Positions 35,281 to 46,970 of a DNA stretch of 64,000 nt are shown piece after piece (the stretch's first letter is position 1; each line of letters opens with the position of its first letter). The notes under the pieces were generated by a model. It made no database searches. It was not told where the DNA came from and worked only from the letters and a program-made list of their open reading frames with translations. Location: NCBI GenBank assembly GCA_030770535.1, contig JASVEC010000015.1:1-64000 (forward strand), given 5' to 3'. This DNA is from Batkoa obscura. Taxonomy: Eukaryota > Entomophthoromycota > Entomophthoromycetes > Entomophthorales > Batkoaceae. The position numbers were made by a program, and so were the translations under genes.

Positions 35281-36044
35281 ATGGAATTAACTCAACTAAC
35301 ACCGATAATAGTTATTAGTATATTGCTTTTAATATCGATAATATGCTTGTTCATTTATTTTATTTTAAACTATATTTCAAAGCATAAGAAGTCAAATACC
35401 ACTATAAGTTTGACAGAGATTATAATCAAAGACAATAAAGATTGGGGATTTTTTGTTACTGAAGATAAAGTCGGGAAGCTTATGTCCTATGATAATAACA
35501 AATTGTATTTCACAGAAGATTGTTTGATACAAACCAATAATTGCTTTAAAGATTCTACCAAACATAATTATTTTGAAATTGAAGCTTTAAATTTAGAAGA
35601 CGATGCCCAGTTTCACTTTGGATTGGCATTAAATATTAAAGATAATAATTTTAAAGGTAAATTTACTTTTTTAATTTTCAAGTTTATTAACTATAGATAG
35701 ATTCTAGTATTTTGTTAAATATATATTCAAAAAAAATTGAGTTATATGGTAAACCGATAGAATGGATAAATTTCCCAACCATTGATGAAGGGGATGTAAT
35801 AGGTTGTCTTTACCATTCATCGCCTAGAAATGAAGCTATGTTTACTTACAATGGGGAAGAAATAATCACCCTTAAGTTTGGGTTTAACAAAGCTAAATTA
35901 TTTCCGACCATCTATGGTATAAAAGGTTGTTTTATAAATTATAATTTTGGAAGGGAACCATTTCACTACCAGCCTGCTAATTATTATAACTATGGCGTAG
36001 TAAAACCTTCAACTAAAAGCGAAGAGCCACCTAACTATTCTTAA
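35281..36044 (+). CDS. Membrane-anchored SPRY protein with PPxY motif (Ssh4/Ear1-like)
   Basis: Two exons (35281-35656, 35701-36044) give 239 aa in frame. Residues about 8-32 form one membrane segment (IIVISILLLISIICLFIYFI), followed by a basic stop (KHKK). A SPRY domain spans about 85-215: NYFEIEALNLEDDAQFHFGL, EGDVIGCLYH, MFTYNGEEI and LFPTIYGIKGCFINYNFG. The C-terminus carries EEPPNYS, a PPxY motif of the kind that binds WW domains of Rsp5/Nedd4 ubiquitin ligases. TM-SPRY-PPxY is the layout of yeast Ssh4 and Ear1, endosomal Rsp5 adaptors for cargo sorting. The protein is much shorter than Ssh4 (579 aa). Confidence 0.82.
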
Positions 36045-37421
36045 TTGTAAAAGTAAAAAGTTTTATGTTTAATAATTTTTAAGGTATCCCTTCATTATTG
36101 ATTGTATTTATTAAGATTATCATGATATGTTTAAGCATAATATGATATGATAAATTAAACTTTATTTTAATAGGAATTGTTATAAAATCGCTAGCACTAT
36201 TGTAGTGTAATTGAATGGAAGTATCAGCTTTCTACTTCTCAATATACTAAGAAATCGAGTACTAATTATATAAATTAAACATGTGCAAGAATTTTTACAT
36301 TTGTAAATATAATCAATCATTTTAAAAGTTCATCAAATTAGCCATTTTACTGCTATGTTTTTATGAATACTATTTGTAATATGAATTTGATTTAATAAAT
36401 AACTAAGATAGAGTAAATGATATCTAAATTTGTTGAAACATGATAATAAATATACTTTATATTTATCCATATAATTTACATGTTGTTTTTATATTCTTTA
36501 TATCCTTTATATGACAAATGTCATCTCCCGGTTTGACCAAAATCTCCATTTTATATATACAATAAAAACAAGTGTTTTATTATACTTCAAATTTTTTAAA
36601 TTTAATTCACCAGTAAACCGTGTATGATCAGTTAATATTCTATCAAAATTATTCATGCTTTAACAATATACTTAATCTGATTTACTTAGGAGATATAAAA
36701 ATCAAATCGGAAAACCCAGACATCTTTACTGAATAATTGATAATTTAAGCATGCTAACCATCTAATACATGATATTTTTTATAAAAAGTTTACATTTTAA
36801 TAAACAAACTGTCATCCAAAGTTAACTGAGTTTATAAACTTTTTTTGACTATTTTTGCTTTGTTTCTTAAAACTCAATTTTATTGTTGTCAATAGGCATA
36901 ACATATCTAATATTAAAATTATATTTGGTATCTGATTTAATAATGAATGCATTGCCAACTAGTCAATGATAATATATGAGTTTTAAAAAAATCGTAATTC
37001 TGGCTTGTTATAAAACTGAATTATAAAATCGCATATAACATTTAAAACTTAAAATTTTATACAGATGGGAGTGTTTTTTTTGACTTCATTATTTTTTCCA
37101 TTTTTTAAGCGCTATTTAAGCGGAAAATTATTAATAAAATTCTTAAACACAAAAATACATCCCCAGATACTAGCTTTAATTTTTATTTGTATTTAATGTT
37201 TCTATATTGAATGTACCAAAATTCAGGGATAACTAACTGAGTTGGTATTTAGAAACTATGTTTTACAAGAATTTCATTAAAGAGATAATTTTGATTATAA
37301 TGTACTAATCAGAATATTTCGAGACTTAACCATACGAAAGGCATGTTGTTGAATAATATGAAGTTGCATCCTAAAATATCACTTTGCATAAAGTAATAAA
37401 AAAATACTTTTAAGTTATCTA
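36045..37421. other. Gene-free stretch with one MITE
   Basis: About 1.4 kb, no supportable gene; one MITE at 37064-37168. Confidence 0.6.
37064..37168 (+). mobile_element. MITE-like element
   Basis: Forward copy: AGATGGGAGTGT start, core AAGCGCTATTTAAGCGG, end ACATCCCCAGAT. Confidence 0.9.
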
Positions 37422-38610
37422 TTGAAATTTTCTATATTTATAAAGGATTTATATCATATAGCCATTAAAATAGAAGGATTTTCATCAGCCTTTTTTACAT
37501 CTTTACTCTTAGCTACTACTTTAGATATCGTTAATTTATTTTTAATTTACTTAGAATCTAAAATTAGGCGAAAAATCGATAGTATTATTATTGTCATTAT
37601 CCTTACTACCCTTACTTCCACATAATTAATGTATTTGCTAGTAAAAATTATAAATACGGTTTATCGATTTACAACTGTAACAAATATTATACAGGCTAAG
37701 GTTGGATGTCAGTTTAATTATGCATATTAAACCTTCTTATTTCTTTGAGATCTTGTTTGCATTCTATTTAAACAAAAGAGCTCCCAAAATTACTTCAAAG
37801 CTGCTTGATAAATTTCTTTAATTCTCATTCTTTTCAATAGCTACTAATGCTGTTGTTTTAACTGTTTGGCCTGTAGTAGTAAACGAAGACTCAACCATAT
37901 TAGCCGATTTAATTTGCTTTACTGAATTCACTAACTTTTATTTTATTATGTGTGCTTATTTTTCTATAAAAGCCATTATATATTGGGATGTTTTTTTTTG
38001 ATTTCATTACTTTTTCCATCTTTTAAATGCTATTTAAGTGGAAAAATTGTTAACAAAATTCTTAAACACAAAAATACATCCCCATATAGTTAAATATACT
38101 AGGTTTTTATGCAAGTCTTAGTAAGGATTACAACTCTAATCCAAAATTATAGGTTAGTATTTTATTTTTATAAAATTTATTCTATATAATTGTGGATTAG
38201 GATTACAGCTACTATTGGAACTCACATAAAAACCCTGGAATAAGCCTGCCTACCTCCTATACTGCTATTTTAAGTTATTTTACTATTTATTAAAAGTATG
38301 TGATTTTGTTTATCTTGATTATACTCCTCAACTCAAATGATTACAAATGCAAACTTCCTTTATGGAAGGACAAAGTTGCTACTATAAAATTGTATATTAT
38401 GGTAGCTATGTATCATACCTCAGTGTTAGTCTCAGTAGCTTTCCGTGTGCCTGTTCATTATGTTTCGGAGTCATATTTGTTTAGCCACGGTTCTGAAAGC
38501 TTAGTAATATTTTAATTATCGTTTTCTCTCTTTCTAATGTTGCTTTCAATTTAGTTGTGCATTTTTACACACTAATATTAATAAGAAAATAAATAAATTT
38601 CAATATATTC
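37422..38610 (+). pseudogene. Decayed GPCR gene with a MITE inserted
   Basis: Plus-strand hydrophobic blocks in shifting frames resemble the intact GPCR at 61650-62561. There is a TM1-2-like piece from 37454 (FFTSLLLATTLDIVNLFLIY) and VGCQFNYAY at 37699 (the TM3 Cys region). Further blocks are ATNAVVLTVWPVVVNEDS near 37845 and TEFTNFYFIMCAYFSIKA near 37925. After the MITE come IKLYIMVAMYHTSVLVSVAF at 38368 (TM6-like; the intact gene has IKLYTILAIYTTCMFGSFLF) and NVAFNLVVHFYTLIL near 38537 (TM7-like). Several stops and frame changes, plus the MITE at 37979-38088, make it non-functional. Confidence 0.6.
37979..38088 (+). mobile_element. MITE-like element inside a GPCR relic
   Basis: Forward copy: ATTGGGATGTT start, core AAATGCTATTTAAGTGG, end ACATCCCCATAT. 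Decayed GPCR blocks lie on both sides. Confidence 0.9.
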
Positions 38611-39061
38611 AAGAAATAATAGTGACACAAAATTGCCATGATAAATATTATTGATCATTTGTTATATGCATTTCAAATATTCGTTTATATACATCTAAAT
38701 TCGATTTATAACAAAAAAGTATCCAAGACAAAGCCGGATTCTATCTAAATATGACAAGAAGATACGTAAATAGACTAATTATTTTAATGTCTATAGATCT
38801 ATAAAGACTAAAATTGTATACAATTATTAGCGTTTGTATTAAAATTCATTCGTGTCATAGAAAATCAACATTATAAATTTAAAAGGGATAATGCATTAAA
38901 AAACAATATTAGATAAAAAATCAAGTATTGACAAATAGTTGTTAGAGCAAACCAATAAATATATCTTTATTTATGTTAAGAATTGTTTGAAGCTAATAAA
39001 CAATAACTTTTATAACTGCAATAAAAATACTTTCTAATTATTTTTAAAACCAGAAAAACCC

Positions 39062-40165
39062 TTAATTAGCAAATCTAGGATAATCACTATACCCAACATG
39101 GCGATCTTCATTTTTATATAAATAAAGAGAAGGGTAGTTAGTGATTTGAGACAATTCATGGTTGTTAAAGAAACGTTCAGGAAGGTCTGGGTTGGGAATA
39201 AACCCACGACCATATACTACTGCATCAGCTTTACCATCTGCAATGTATTTGTCTCCTTCTTCAGCGCTAAAGCCTCCATTAATAAATATCTTCGCATTTT
39301 TAATTAATGGAAAGAATTTTTCAACGTCAAGTTTAAGACCACGACTAGCTGGGTCAAAATCAGGAAGATGACGCATAATTTGAATATAAGCAACTTCACG
39401 TTTATCGAGTTCAGAAATTAAATAGCTAAATAACTTATAGGCCTCTTCCTCGGTTTTTTCGCCTACATCGTTATAGCCGCCACAAGGTGATAATTTGATA
39501 CCAACTCTATCAGCAGAAAACACTTCTATAAAAGCATCAATAACTTCAAGAACAAAGCGAGAACGGTTTTCAATGCTACCGCCATAATTATCAGTACGTT
39601 GATTTGAATTAGAGTCAAGGAATTGATGTGCTAAATAGCCATTAGCACTATGTAATTCAATACCATCAAATCCTGCTTCTTTGGCATTGATGGCAGCTTG
39701 TTTGAAGTTTTGTACATATTCTTTAGGATCTTGGATAGCCTTTGGAATGGAATAACCAGGGTTTCCTTCAAGTAAACGAAACTTTCCACCATTGGCTTTA
39801 ATAGCAGAAGGGGCAGGTGGGGCCATACCAGCATTAAGTAAAGCGTTGGCCGCTCTTCCTAAGTGCCATAATTGTGCAAAAATATAGCTGTCTTTTTCAT
39901 GTACTTTATCGGTTACGATCTTCCACCCTTTGATTTGCTCTTTGCTCCAAATTCCAGGTGCTCCTGGCCATTCAGTACCCTGTGGCTCGATAAGGACACC
40001 TTCAGATAATATTAAGCCTGCAGATGCTCTTTGACCATAGTATTCAGCAAATAGTTTATCAGGGACAATCCCACGATTACGGGTTAAGGAAGCAAGAACT
40101 ACTCGATTTTTGAGCTTTAACCCTTTAAGATTTAATGGCTGTTGTAAGTTTTTATTATATGACAT
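39062..40165 (-). CDS. Old Yellow Enzyme-type NADPH dehydrogenase (FMN)
   Basis: A flavin-dependent ene-reductase that reduces activated double bonds of enals and enones. A single exon of 367 aa (yeast OYE2 has 400) forming a TIM barrel. Seen: the start block LKLKNRVVLASLTRNRG, then QLWHLGRAAN and GFDGIELHSANGYLAHQFLD. NSNQRTDNYGGSIENRSRF is the diagnostic OYE stretch, and the phosphate-binding C-terminal part is FINGGFSAEEG with DAVVYGRGFIPNPDLPER. The family's substrate-binding His/Asn pair falls in HSAN. The physiological substrate cannot be read from the sequence. Upstream and downstream are long gene-free stretches. Confidence 0.95.
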   Translation of the reverse strand: MSYNKNLQQPLNLKGLKLKNRVVLASLTRNRGIVPDKLFAEYYGQRASAGLILSEGVLIEPQGTEWPGAPGIWSKEQIKGWKIVTDKVHEKDSYIFAQLWHLGRAANALLNAGMAPPAPSAIKANGGKFRLLEGNPGYSIPKAIQDPKEYVQNFKQAAINAKEAGFDGIELHSANGYLAHQFLDSNSNQRTDNYGGSIENRSRFVLEVIDAFIEVFSADRVGIKLSPCGGYNDVGEKTEEEAYKLFSYLISELDKREVAYIQIMRHLPDFDPASRGLKLDVEKFFPLIKNAKIFINGGFSAEEGDKYIADGKADAVVYGRGFIPNPDLPERFFNNHELSQITNYPSLYLYKNEDRHVGYSDYPRFAN

Positions 40166-42100
40166 TGACTGTATTATTTAATATGATTTTGGTTAATTGA
40201 TTGATTGATTTCTTGTTAAGTGTTTATCATTACTTTATATACATAAATTGTCCTTAGCTTATTATTAATATATTGTACAATAATTTGAATAAATTATCCT
40301 AACTTAAAAAGGGGCTTTTAACTTAAATTACATCTTTTTCCGATATTTTTCAAAAAATTATGTGAATTTAAAAACTCAAGATCGAATAAAATTAAATAAA
40401 AAATAAGTTAGTCATAATAAACTTTTATATAAACCTATTGTTTAAAATCCCACTATTTTCTGCTTGCATTAGGGAAAATGCTAAAATGTATGATTTTTTA
40501 TTTTTATATAATATTAGTTTTAAATCCAAATCAGTTTTGCCCTTTGTTGAAAATGGCAAAAAGGATCTATATTATTAACTTCCCTCTAATTTTGAATCAT
40601 TTTAACAGCTATTTCGGCAGGGATAAACAAGCACCCGGGCAATTTTTTTGATGACAAATGAATCTAATGAGATGAGAAAATAGAATAATCTTTAGCACAG
40701 AGAATACCAAACCTAAGCTAGCATCAGTCGTGGTACTAAAATAGATACCTCATTTTTACACAATATTTAACATAGTATTTTGGTTCAACGAAAACATAGG
40801 ATACTTTTCATATAACGTTAATTTTAACTGCTTTTTAAACCCGATTAAATTAGCCGTTTTTGATTGAAATTTTAAAAATTTAATTTAATTTTTTGTCTAG
40901 ATATGCGCTTGGCCCTACTTGCATTTGTAATATACTTTGATTATTAAACAATGTATTCAATTCCTTAATTTTAATTGCCAGGCTAATAATTTATTTTAGT
41001 AAAATTAATTAAAACCTATTATTTGATTTTTAATTAGAACCAAACAGTTTGAGGTTATGCGATATCATGATATGGGGCTGTTTTTTTTAGTTTCATTATT
41101 TTTCCATTTTTTAAGCGCTATTTATGTGGAAAAATTGTCAGTAAAATTCTTAAATACAAAAATACATCCCCATATGCTTTACTAAAATTACGAATCTCAG
41201 TATAATTTTATTGAAATGAGATTAATAATGTAAAATCCAGTTCCAGAATTAGTTTGTCATAAATTAAATTAAGTCCGAAAATAAGTTTTATAAAATTTGG
41301 CACTTTTGAGAATAATCAAAATACATTAACTCTAAAAGCAAAAATGAGCCAACAATAAAACAATAATAAAATAGAAAGGTTAATTTATAAAGTAATATTG
41401 TAAACAATGTTTTTTTGTTTAAACATTGTAGTTTATTTTTATTTTTATTTTTAAGTATTGTGGTATGAATTAAAGAATGACACTAACAAAATCTATAGAA
41501 CAATTTTCAAAAGCATGAATAGATTAGGTTTTGAGCTATTAAACTCAGATATCAAAATAGCCTATTAAACATTACTTTGGTGCTAATTTTTTAGATTTGT
41601 TATATTTTTAGTATATTTATCTATAAAATTACTTTTAATACTTGCTCAAGGAATATAATTTCAAAATCATGGTGAGTTTGAATCCGAGATGCAAATATTG
41701 AAAGTTTATTAATTTTTATTTCGACAATAATTCTACCTAAACCCAATGGTTACTAATTTGCAAGAGGAGTACAAGATTTGAGTGTTTATGCAATTAACAT
41801 TTAATTGTGTTTCTGATTAAAAATAGTAACTAAAGGAACTTTACTCATGTATTTGATAAATATATCATTTTAAAGATTTATTGATCATAACATAGCTTAT
41901 ATTAAGTATTAAAATACAAATGTGTAGTTAGATATTCCATTTAAAATCTAACTGCTCATATTATATATTAAATCTTAAAACCATAAATAAGGATACAATT
42001 ATTAAAAAACAGTTTGTAAAAGTAAACTTTTGTTATCATTTGGCTACAAGTAATTCAACTATTTTTAATAAATTTAAATGAGTGAAATTTTTAAATTAAT
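40166..42100. other. Gene-free stretch with one MITE
   Basis: 1.9 kb without a supportable gene. A MITE lies at 41070-41175. It includes the promoter of the OYE gene and the 3' region of GND1. Confidence 0.6.
41070..41175 (+). mobile_element. MITE-like element
   Basis: Forward copy: ATATGGGGCTGT start, core AAGCGCTATTTATGTGG, end ACATCCCCATAT. Confidence 0.9.
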
Positions 42101-43752
42101 TTAGGCTTGGTATGTAGTAGAGGATACATTACCACCACGTCCAGTCCAGTTGGTATGTACCCAAGTACCAGGATTATCTAAACGTTCATAGGTATGTGCA
42201 CCAAAGTAATCACGTTGAGCTTGGAGAAGATTAGCAGGTAAAGTTTCACTGCGGTAACCATCATAGAAAGCAATAGCAGCCGAAAGAGCTGGAGTTGGGA
42301 TACCAGCTAAAACAGCGCTGGAAACAACTTCACGCCATGATTGAAGAGCATCGGCAGTAGCTTTTTGGAAGAACTCATCGAATAGAAGAGATTCAAGATT
42401 TGGGTTCTTTTCAAAAGCATTTTTGATATCGCCAAGGAAAGCAGAACGGATGATACATCCTCCACGCCACATTAAAGCAATGGCACCATAGTTTAAGTGC
42501 CATCCATATTCTTTGGCAGCTTCACGCATCAACATGAAGCCTTGAGCATAAGAAATTATCTTTGAAGCATAAAGAGCTTTTCCTACCTTCTTGATAAATT
42601 CTTTTTTATCGGTTGTGCTAATCTTTGGAGATTCAGCACCAGCAAGGAGCTTGCTAGCACGAATACGTTCATCTTTAAGGGAAGACAAGCAGCGAGCAAA
42701 TACAGCTTCGCCAATTAATGTGACTGGGGTACCAAAGTCTAAAGCGGAAATGGCAGTCCATTTACCAGTTCCTTTTTGACCAGCAGTATCACGAATCTTT
42801 TCAACTAATGGAGTACCGTCTTGGTCTTTGTATGCAAGAATATCAGTAGTGATTTCAATAAGGAAGGAGTCAAGCTCTCCTTTATTCCATTCAGCAAAGA
42901 CTTGAGATAATTCGTCATGGTTAAGACCAAGTCCATGATGAAGGATAGAATATGCTTCACAGATCATTTGCATATCACCATATTCAATGCCATTATGTAC
43001 CATTTTAACATAATGACCAGATCCAGTTTCACCTACCCAATCACAGCATGCTTCACCATCTGATTTGGCGGAAATACCTTGGAAAATAGGTTTAAGGTGT
43101 TCCCTAAATCAAAGTTAGTAAAGATAACAAATTAAAGTTAATAGGTATTACCAAGCAGCTGGGGAACCACCAGGCATGATAGAAGGACCATAGCGAGCAC
43201 CTTCTTCACCACCAGATACACCAGCACCAACAAAAAGGATACCCTTTTCTTCAAGGTATTTGGTACGACGATTGGAGTCAGGGAAATGAGAGTTACCACC
43301 ATCAATAATGATGTCACCTTTCTCAAGGTGAGGGAGAAGTTGTTCAATAAAATCATCAACAGCAGAACCTGCCTTAACAAGCATCATAACTTTTCTTGGG
43401 CGCTTAAGTTTTTGGCAAAGCTCTTCAATGCTATGAGCACCAACAATTTGAGTACCTTAATATATAAGCTAAGGTTAAATCAAGTACTGAAATTCAACTT
43501 ACCTTTAGCTTCATTTTCTAAGAAATGATCTACTTTAGAAGTAGTACGGTTGTAAGCGCACACTACAAAACCATGATCGTTCATGTTAAGGATCAAATTT
43601 TGACCCTAAAATCAATAAGTATTAAAGCTATTAAACAATATTATCACATACCATAACAGCTAATCCAATGAGACCAATATCAGCACTATAATAAAATAGG
43701 TTAATTAAATATTATGATATAGTTTATTGTATGCTTACACAGCTTGAGACAT
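42101..43752 (-). CDS. GND1: 6-phosphogluconate dehydrogenase (decarboxylating)
   Basis: Oxidative pentose phosphate pathway: 6-phosphogluconate + NADP to ribulose-5-phosphate + CO2 + NADPH. Five exons. Exon 1 is only 14 nt (43752-43739, MSQAV), followed by short exons giving the Rossmann motif [13 protein letters not shown] and [14 protein letters not shown]. Next come [19 protein letters not shown] and [19 protein letters not shown]. Catalytic Lys and Asn lie in [16 protein letters not shown]. The family signature is [14 protein letters not shown]. The C-terminal tail [15 protein letters not shown] is like yeast's. About 490 aa, full length. I tracked the exon joins through the 14-nt first exon by frame. 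Confidence 0.96.
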
Positions 43753-44537
43753 ATTTACTATTATATTTAAATTTACAAAAAAAACTAAAGATAAAATACA
43801 TTTCTAATCGTTTATATATACTATTGTGATTACGAAACAATTTACACTGTATTCAGGATATAACCAATCATAAGACAACGAATTAAAATGCGTATTTATC
43901 CATTATAAATCTAAAGGATAATTTAATAATTGTCTTTTTCTATGAAATCATAAAAGACGTGGTTCGTGGAATGGACTATAGAGAGAGCATAGCTAATAGC
44001 AAAAAAAACACTCGCATTATGGTGTAATATTTACATCAAGTGCTTTTATATACCATAGCAGTTTGATAGAAAATCTTTTTTGATAGTTGATTTGAGGTTT
44101 TAGTAAGCTGATGTTATCTGAACCAAACAGCCGAATAAAGTAGATTAGGCTAAACCCAATAAATTGATAGAATCCTACAAATTTCGTTATCATAATTTGT
44201 TTATTTTAAATCGTTGTTACTTAAGACTAAATTGAAAGTTGACCTAGATTTATAAGCTTAAACTATGTTCCATTTAAATTTGTAATTTTACTTACTATGA
44301 TTGGCTTTCTTAATTTCGAGAAACATGATTTATAATATTTTTTTTGATTGTTCATTATTTGGGGGTAATAAAATAAAGTTAACATTCTTTTTGGCTACAA
44401 TCTCTCATTAAACGCTTTGGTATAGACCAAAGTTGATATTAAAATAGCTTATATAGCAAAGATAAATATATGATATAATTAATATAGAGAATTGTTATTT
44501 CAAATATTAGATAACTGATATTTTGTTAAATAGTACT

Positions 44538-44644
44538 ATATGGGAGTGTTTTTTTTGACTTCATTATTTTTTCCATTTTTTAAGCACTATTTAAGTGGAA
44601 AATTTGTTAGTAAAATTCTTAAATATAAAAATACATCCCCATAT
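44538..44644 (+). mobile_element. MITE-like element
   Basis: Forward copy: ATATGGGAGTGT start, core AAGCACTATTTAAGTGG, end ACATCCCCATAT. Confidence 0.92.
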
Positions 44645-44720
44645 GGTCAATTTTTATTATTATGCGCAAAAAGTTTTCTTAAAAATCCTGTTTCAAAACA
44701 ATTCCAGCTTTAAAAAATAA

Positions 44721-44826
44721 TACATGGTGATGTTTTTTTGGCTTCATTACTTTTTCCATCTTTTAAGCGTTATTTGAGTGGAAAATTATTAGTAAAACCC
44801 TTAAATACAAAAATACATTCCCATAT
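44721..44826 (+). mobile_element. MITE-like element
   Basis: Forward copy: ACATGGTGATGT start, core AAGCGTTATTTGAGTGG, end ACATTCCCATAT. Confidence 0.9.
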
Positions 44827-45111
44827 ACTTTGTTTTGCTTTTAATCAAATATATTACCCAAGTAATATATTTGTATGATGGTTTAACTTAAATCCGATCT
44901 TACTAATGAAGCAATAGCTAATAAGCTTCCCTCTATTAACAAAACGTTTATTTTTTATTAATAATAGTTTGTAGAAAATTTGTTTAGTTTTTTATTATCT
45001 GTAATACATAATTCTAATTAGTAAACTATCTTAGCTTTAAGCTATATTTAAAATCCAGTTTTATAAAAAAGACGCTATACTATACCAAAAATCCTTAAGT
45101 AATTATATTTA

Positions 45112-45210
45112 CTAGTTTTTTTTAGCTTCGCTTTTTCTATCTTTTAAAGCGCTATTTAAGTGGAAAAATTATTAGTAAAATTCTTGAACATAAAAACATA
45201 TATCCATATT
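45112..45210 (+). mobile_element. MITE-like element, left end decayed
   Basis: The core AAGCGCTATTTAAGTGG and the end ACATATATCCATATT are present; the left terminal repeat is lost. Confidence 0.8.
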
Positions 45211-45879
45211 TTGTATTTATACAACCTTAGAGATATTTTAGTATTGAAAGACATTTGGATATACAAAAATTTTAAAACTGTATAAAAATAATCTAGCAGT
45301 TAGGCTTTAACTTTAAAGCTGGATTAATCAAAGTACTCATTGAATAGTTATATTAAGTTATGAAGTGTTTGTTAGTAAATATGGTATTAACTTTCAAACA
45401 ATGACAAGGTTTAATCGTTAGTGTGTATGGCTTAAAATTCGTTTGTTTAAGCTACTTGGTTTTATAAAATCCCAGAAGACATCATACTGATGATGTTTAT
45501 TTCATTAGCATTTAATATAATTTTTAGATGTTATAAAAAAAAGTATCTTAGCACTATTTAATTAAATATTAAATATTAAGACTAAGTTTAGTATTGATTT
45601 TCAAAGTAAATGAAGATGGCCGAATTTCAGGGATAAGAAGAAACAAATTAAATTTATACTATTTAATGGTGTAGTTTTGATTAGTTGTAAATTTAATCTA
45701 CACGCCATTTAATAATCAAATGTATACAATTTCATAAGTAATGTTCAAATCCTTTCAAATAATTGGTGGCCGTAGGTCATAGCATTATAATGTTTCGTCA
45801 TAGTTAAGACTATTTATCAGAAAGTGTATATAAATATAAACTTGAAATACAAGATCATTTTTTAATAAAATAATTCAAA

Positions 45880-46675
45880 ATGGAGTTATCAAAATGGGAA
45901 AATGATATAGGAAGTATGTAAAACTATTTGCTATTATGATTTATATTAATATTTTGTTTTAGATGTTATTGATAAACTTTACTCAAAAGACAAAAGCCAA
46001 TCCGATTCGGTTATTGATACTTTATTTACTCATGATATAAAATATGAACAGGTACTCTTTACCGTTCAAGGTAAAGAAAGTGTCAAAAAGGTATTCCATC
46101 TTTTGAAAGATTTAAATGCTGGCTCAAATATTGTGCAATCCTTCAATTTTGATAGTGGTAACTATCAATGTATTGTATCTTTTCATCAAGAAATACGTTT
46201 GCCTTACCTTCCATTACCAAGTATTAACTTCCCAGTATACACCTTGTATCAATTTACTGAAGTTAATGAGAGTAAATACATGTTGAATCGTATTCAAGAT
46301 GTTGTAGATCCTCAAAGTATACTTTCATCATTGCCTATCCTTGGTGGCCTTTATAACTCGTTGTTTCGACCACTTACTGGAGCAGCAGTAGTGTCTTTGA
46401 GTACGTTCATGGAAAACCCACATGTATTGAAGGCAGCTAACAATGCCGAAAAGATAGTTACTAATGGTGGCGATATGCTTAAAGAGCAAAGAAATCAAAT
46501 CTTTGCCACTACTGGACGCTATATACAAGCTACTGAAAAGATAGCTAACGAAGCTATCAATTTGGCTCAAGAAACCGCTAATGGTGCTTCTCAACGTATT
46601 AATAATGCTGTTAACGGCCTTGTATCTCCTACTTCCGGGGCGCCTAATGGTAACCAAGGGAATGGGTCCGTTTAA
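45880..46675 (+). CDS. NTF2-like fold protein with amphipathic tail, 248 aa
   Basis: Two exons (45880-45913 and 45963-46675) are in frame. Residues about 10-125 look like an NTF2/SnoaL-type alpha+beta barrel (VIDTLFTHDIKYEQVLFTVQ, SFNFDSGNYQCIVSFHQEIR, FPVYTLYQFTEV). After LPILGGLYNSLFRPLTGAAV comes a long helix-prone tail of about 80 residues. It is rich in Ala, Asn, Glu and Lys with a regular apolar face (AEKIVTNGGDMLKEQRNQIF, YIQATEKIANEAINLAQETA), reminiscent of lipid-droplet or membrane-surface helices. Function is unknown. The fold call comes from pattern, not from a search. Confidence 0.65.
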
Positions 46676-46970
46676 TTGTACTTTGAAACTTATTGTACCT
46701 CTACTCTATTAAACTCTGTTTATATTTTTGCAATTAAATTAAACTTATACAAGCAATTACTACTATAGTTAGATTTTAGTTATATATTTTATAAACCAGT
46801 TAGTTTTACTAAGTTAAATATAAAAAAATCAGCAAGATAGTTTTATTACTTTTATTAAAAAGTAGACACTTAAATTAGTAGTAAAATAAATGTAATTAAT
46901 TATTTAAAAATTAGGTATATAACTGAAACTTAAAATAGATTAAACATTTAGAATAAAGCTTAATAAATCA

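Larger units (their letters stand above)
43753..45879. other. Gene-free stretch with three MITEs
   Basis: 2.1 kb between divergent genes. MITEs at 44538, 44721 and 45112, all in the same orientation and 80-290 bp apart. A GC-richer patch at about 43955-44000 (GACGTGGTTCGTGGAATGGA) lies about 200 bp upstream of GND1 and may be promoter sequence. Confidence 0.55.

Noticed and set aside
41680-41710. B-box-like GTTTGAATCC suggesting a tRNA
   Set aside because: No matching A box, acceptor stem or anticodon arm can be folded around it; a similar GTTCAAATCC at about 45747 fails for the same reason.
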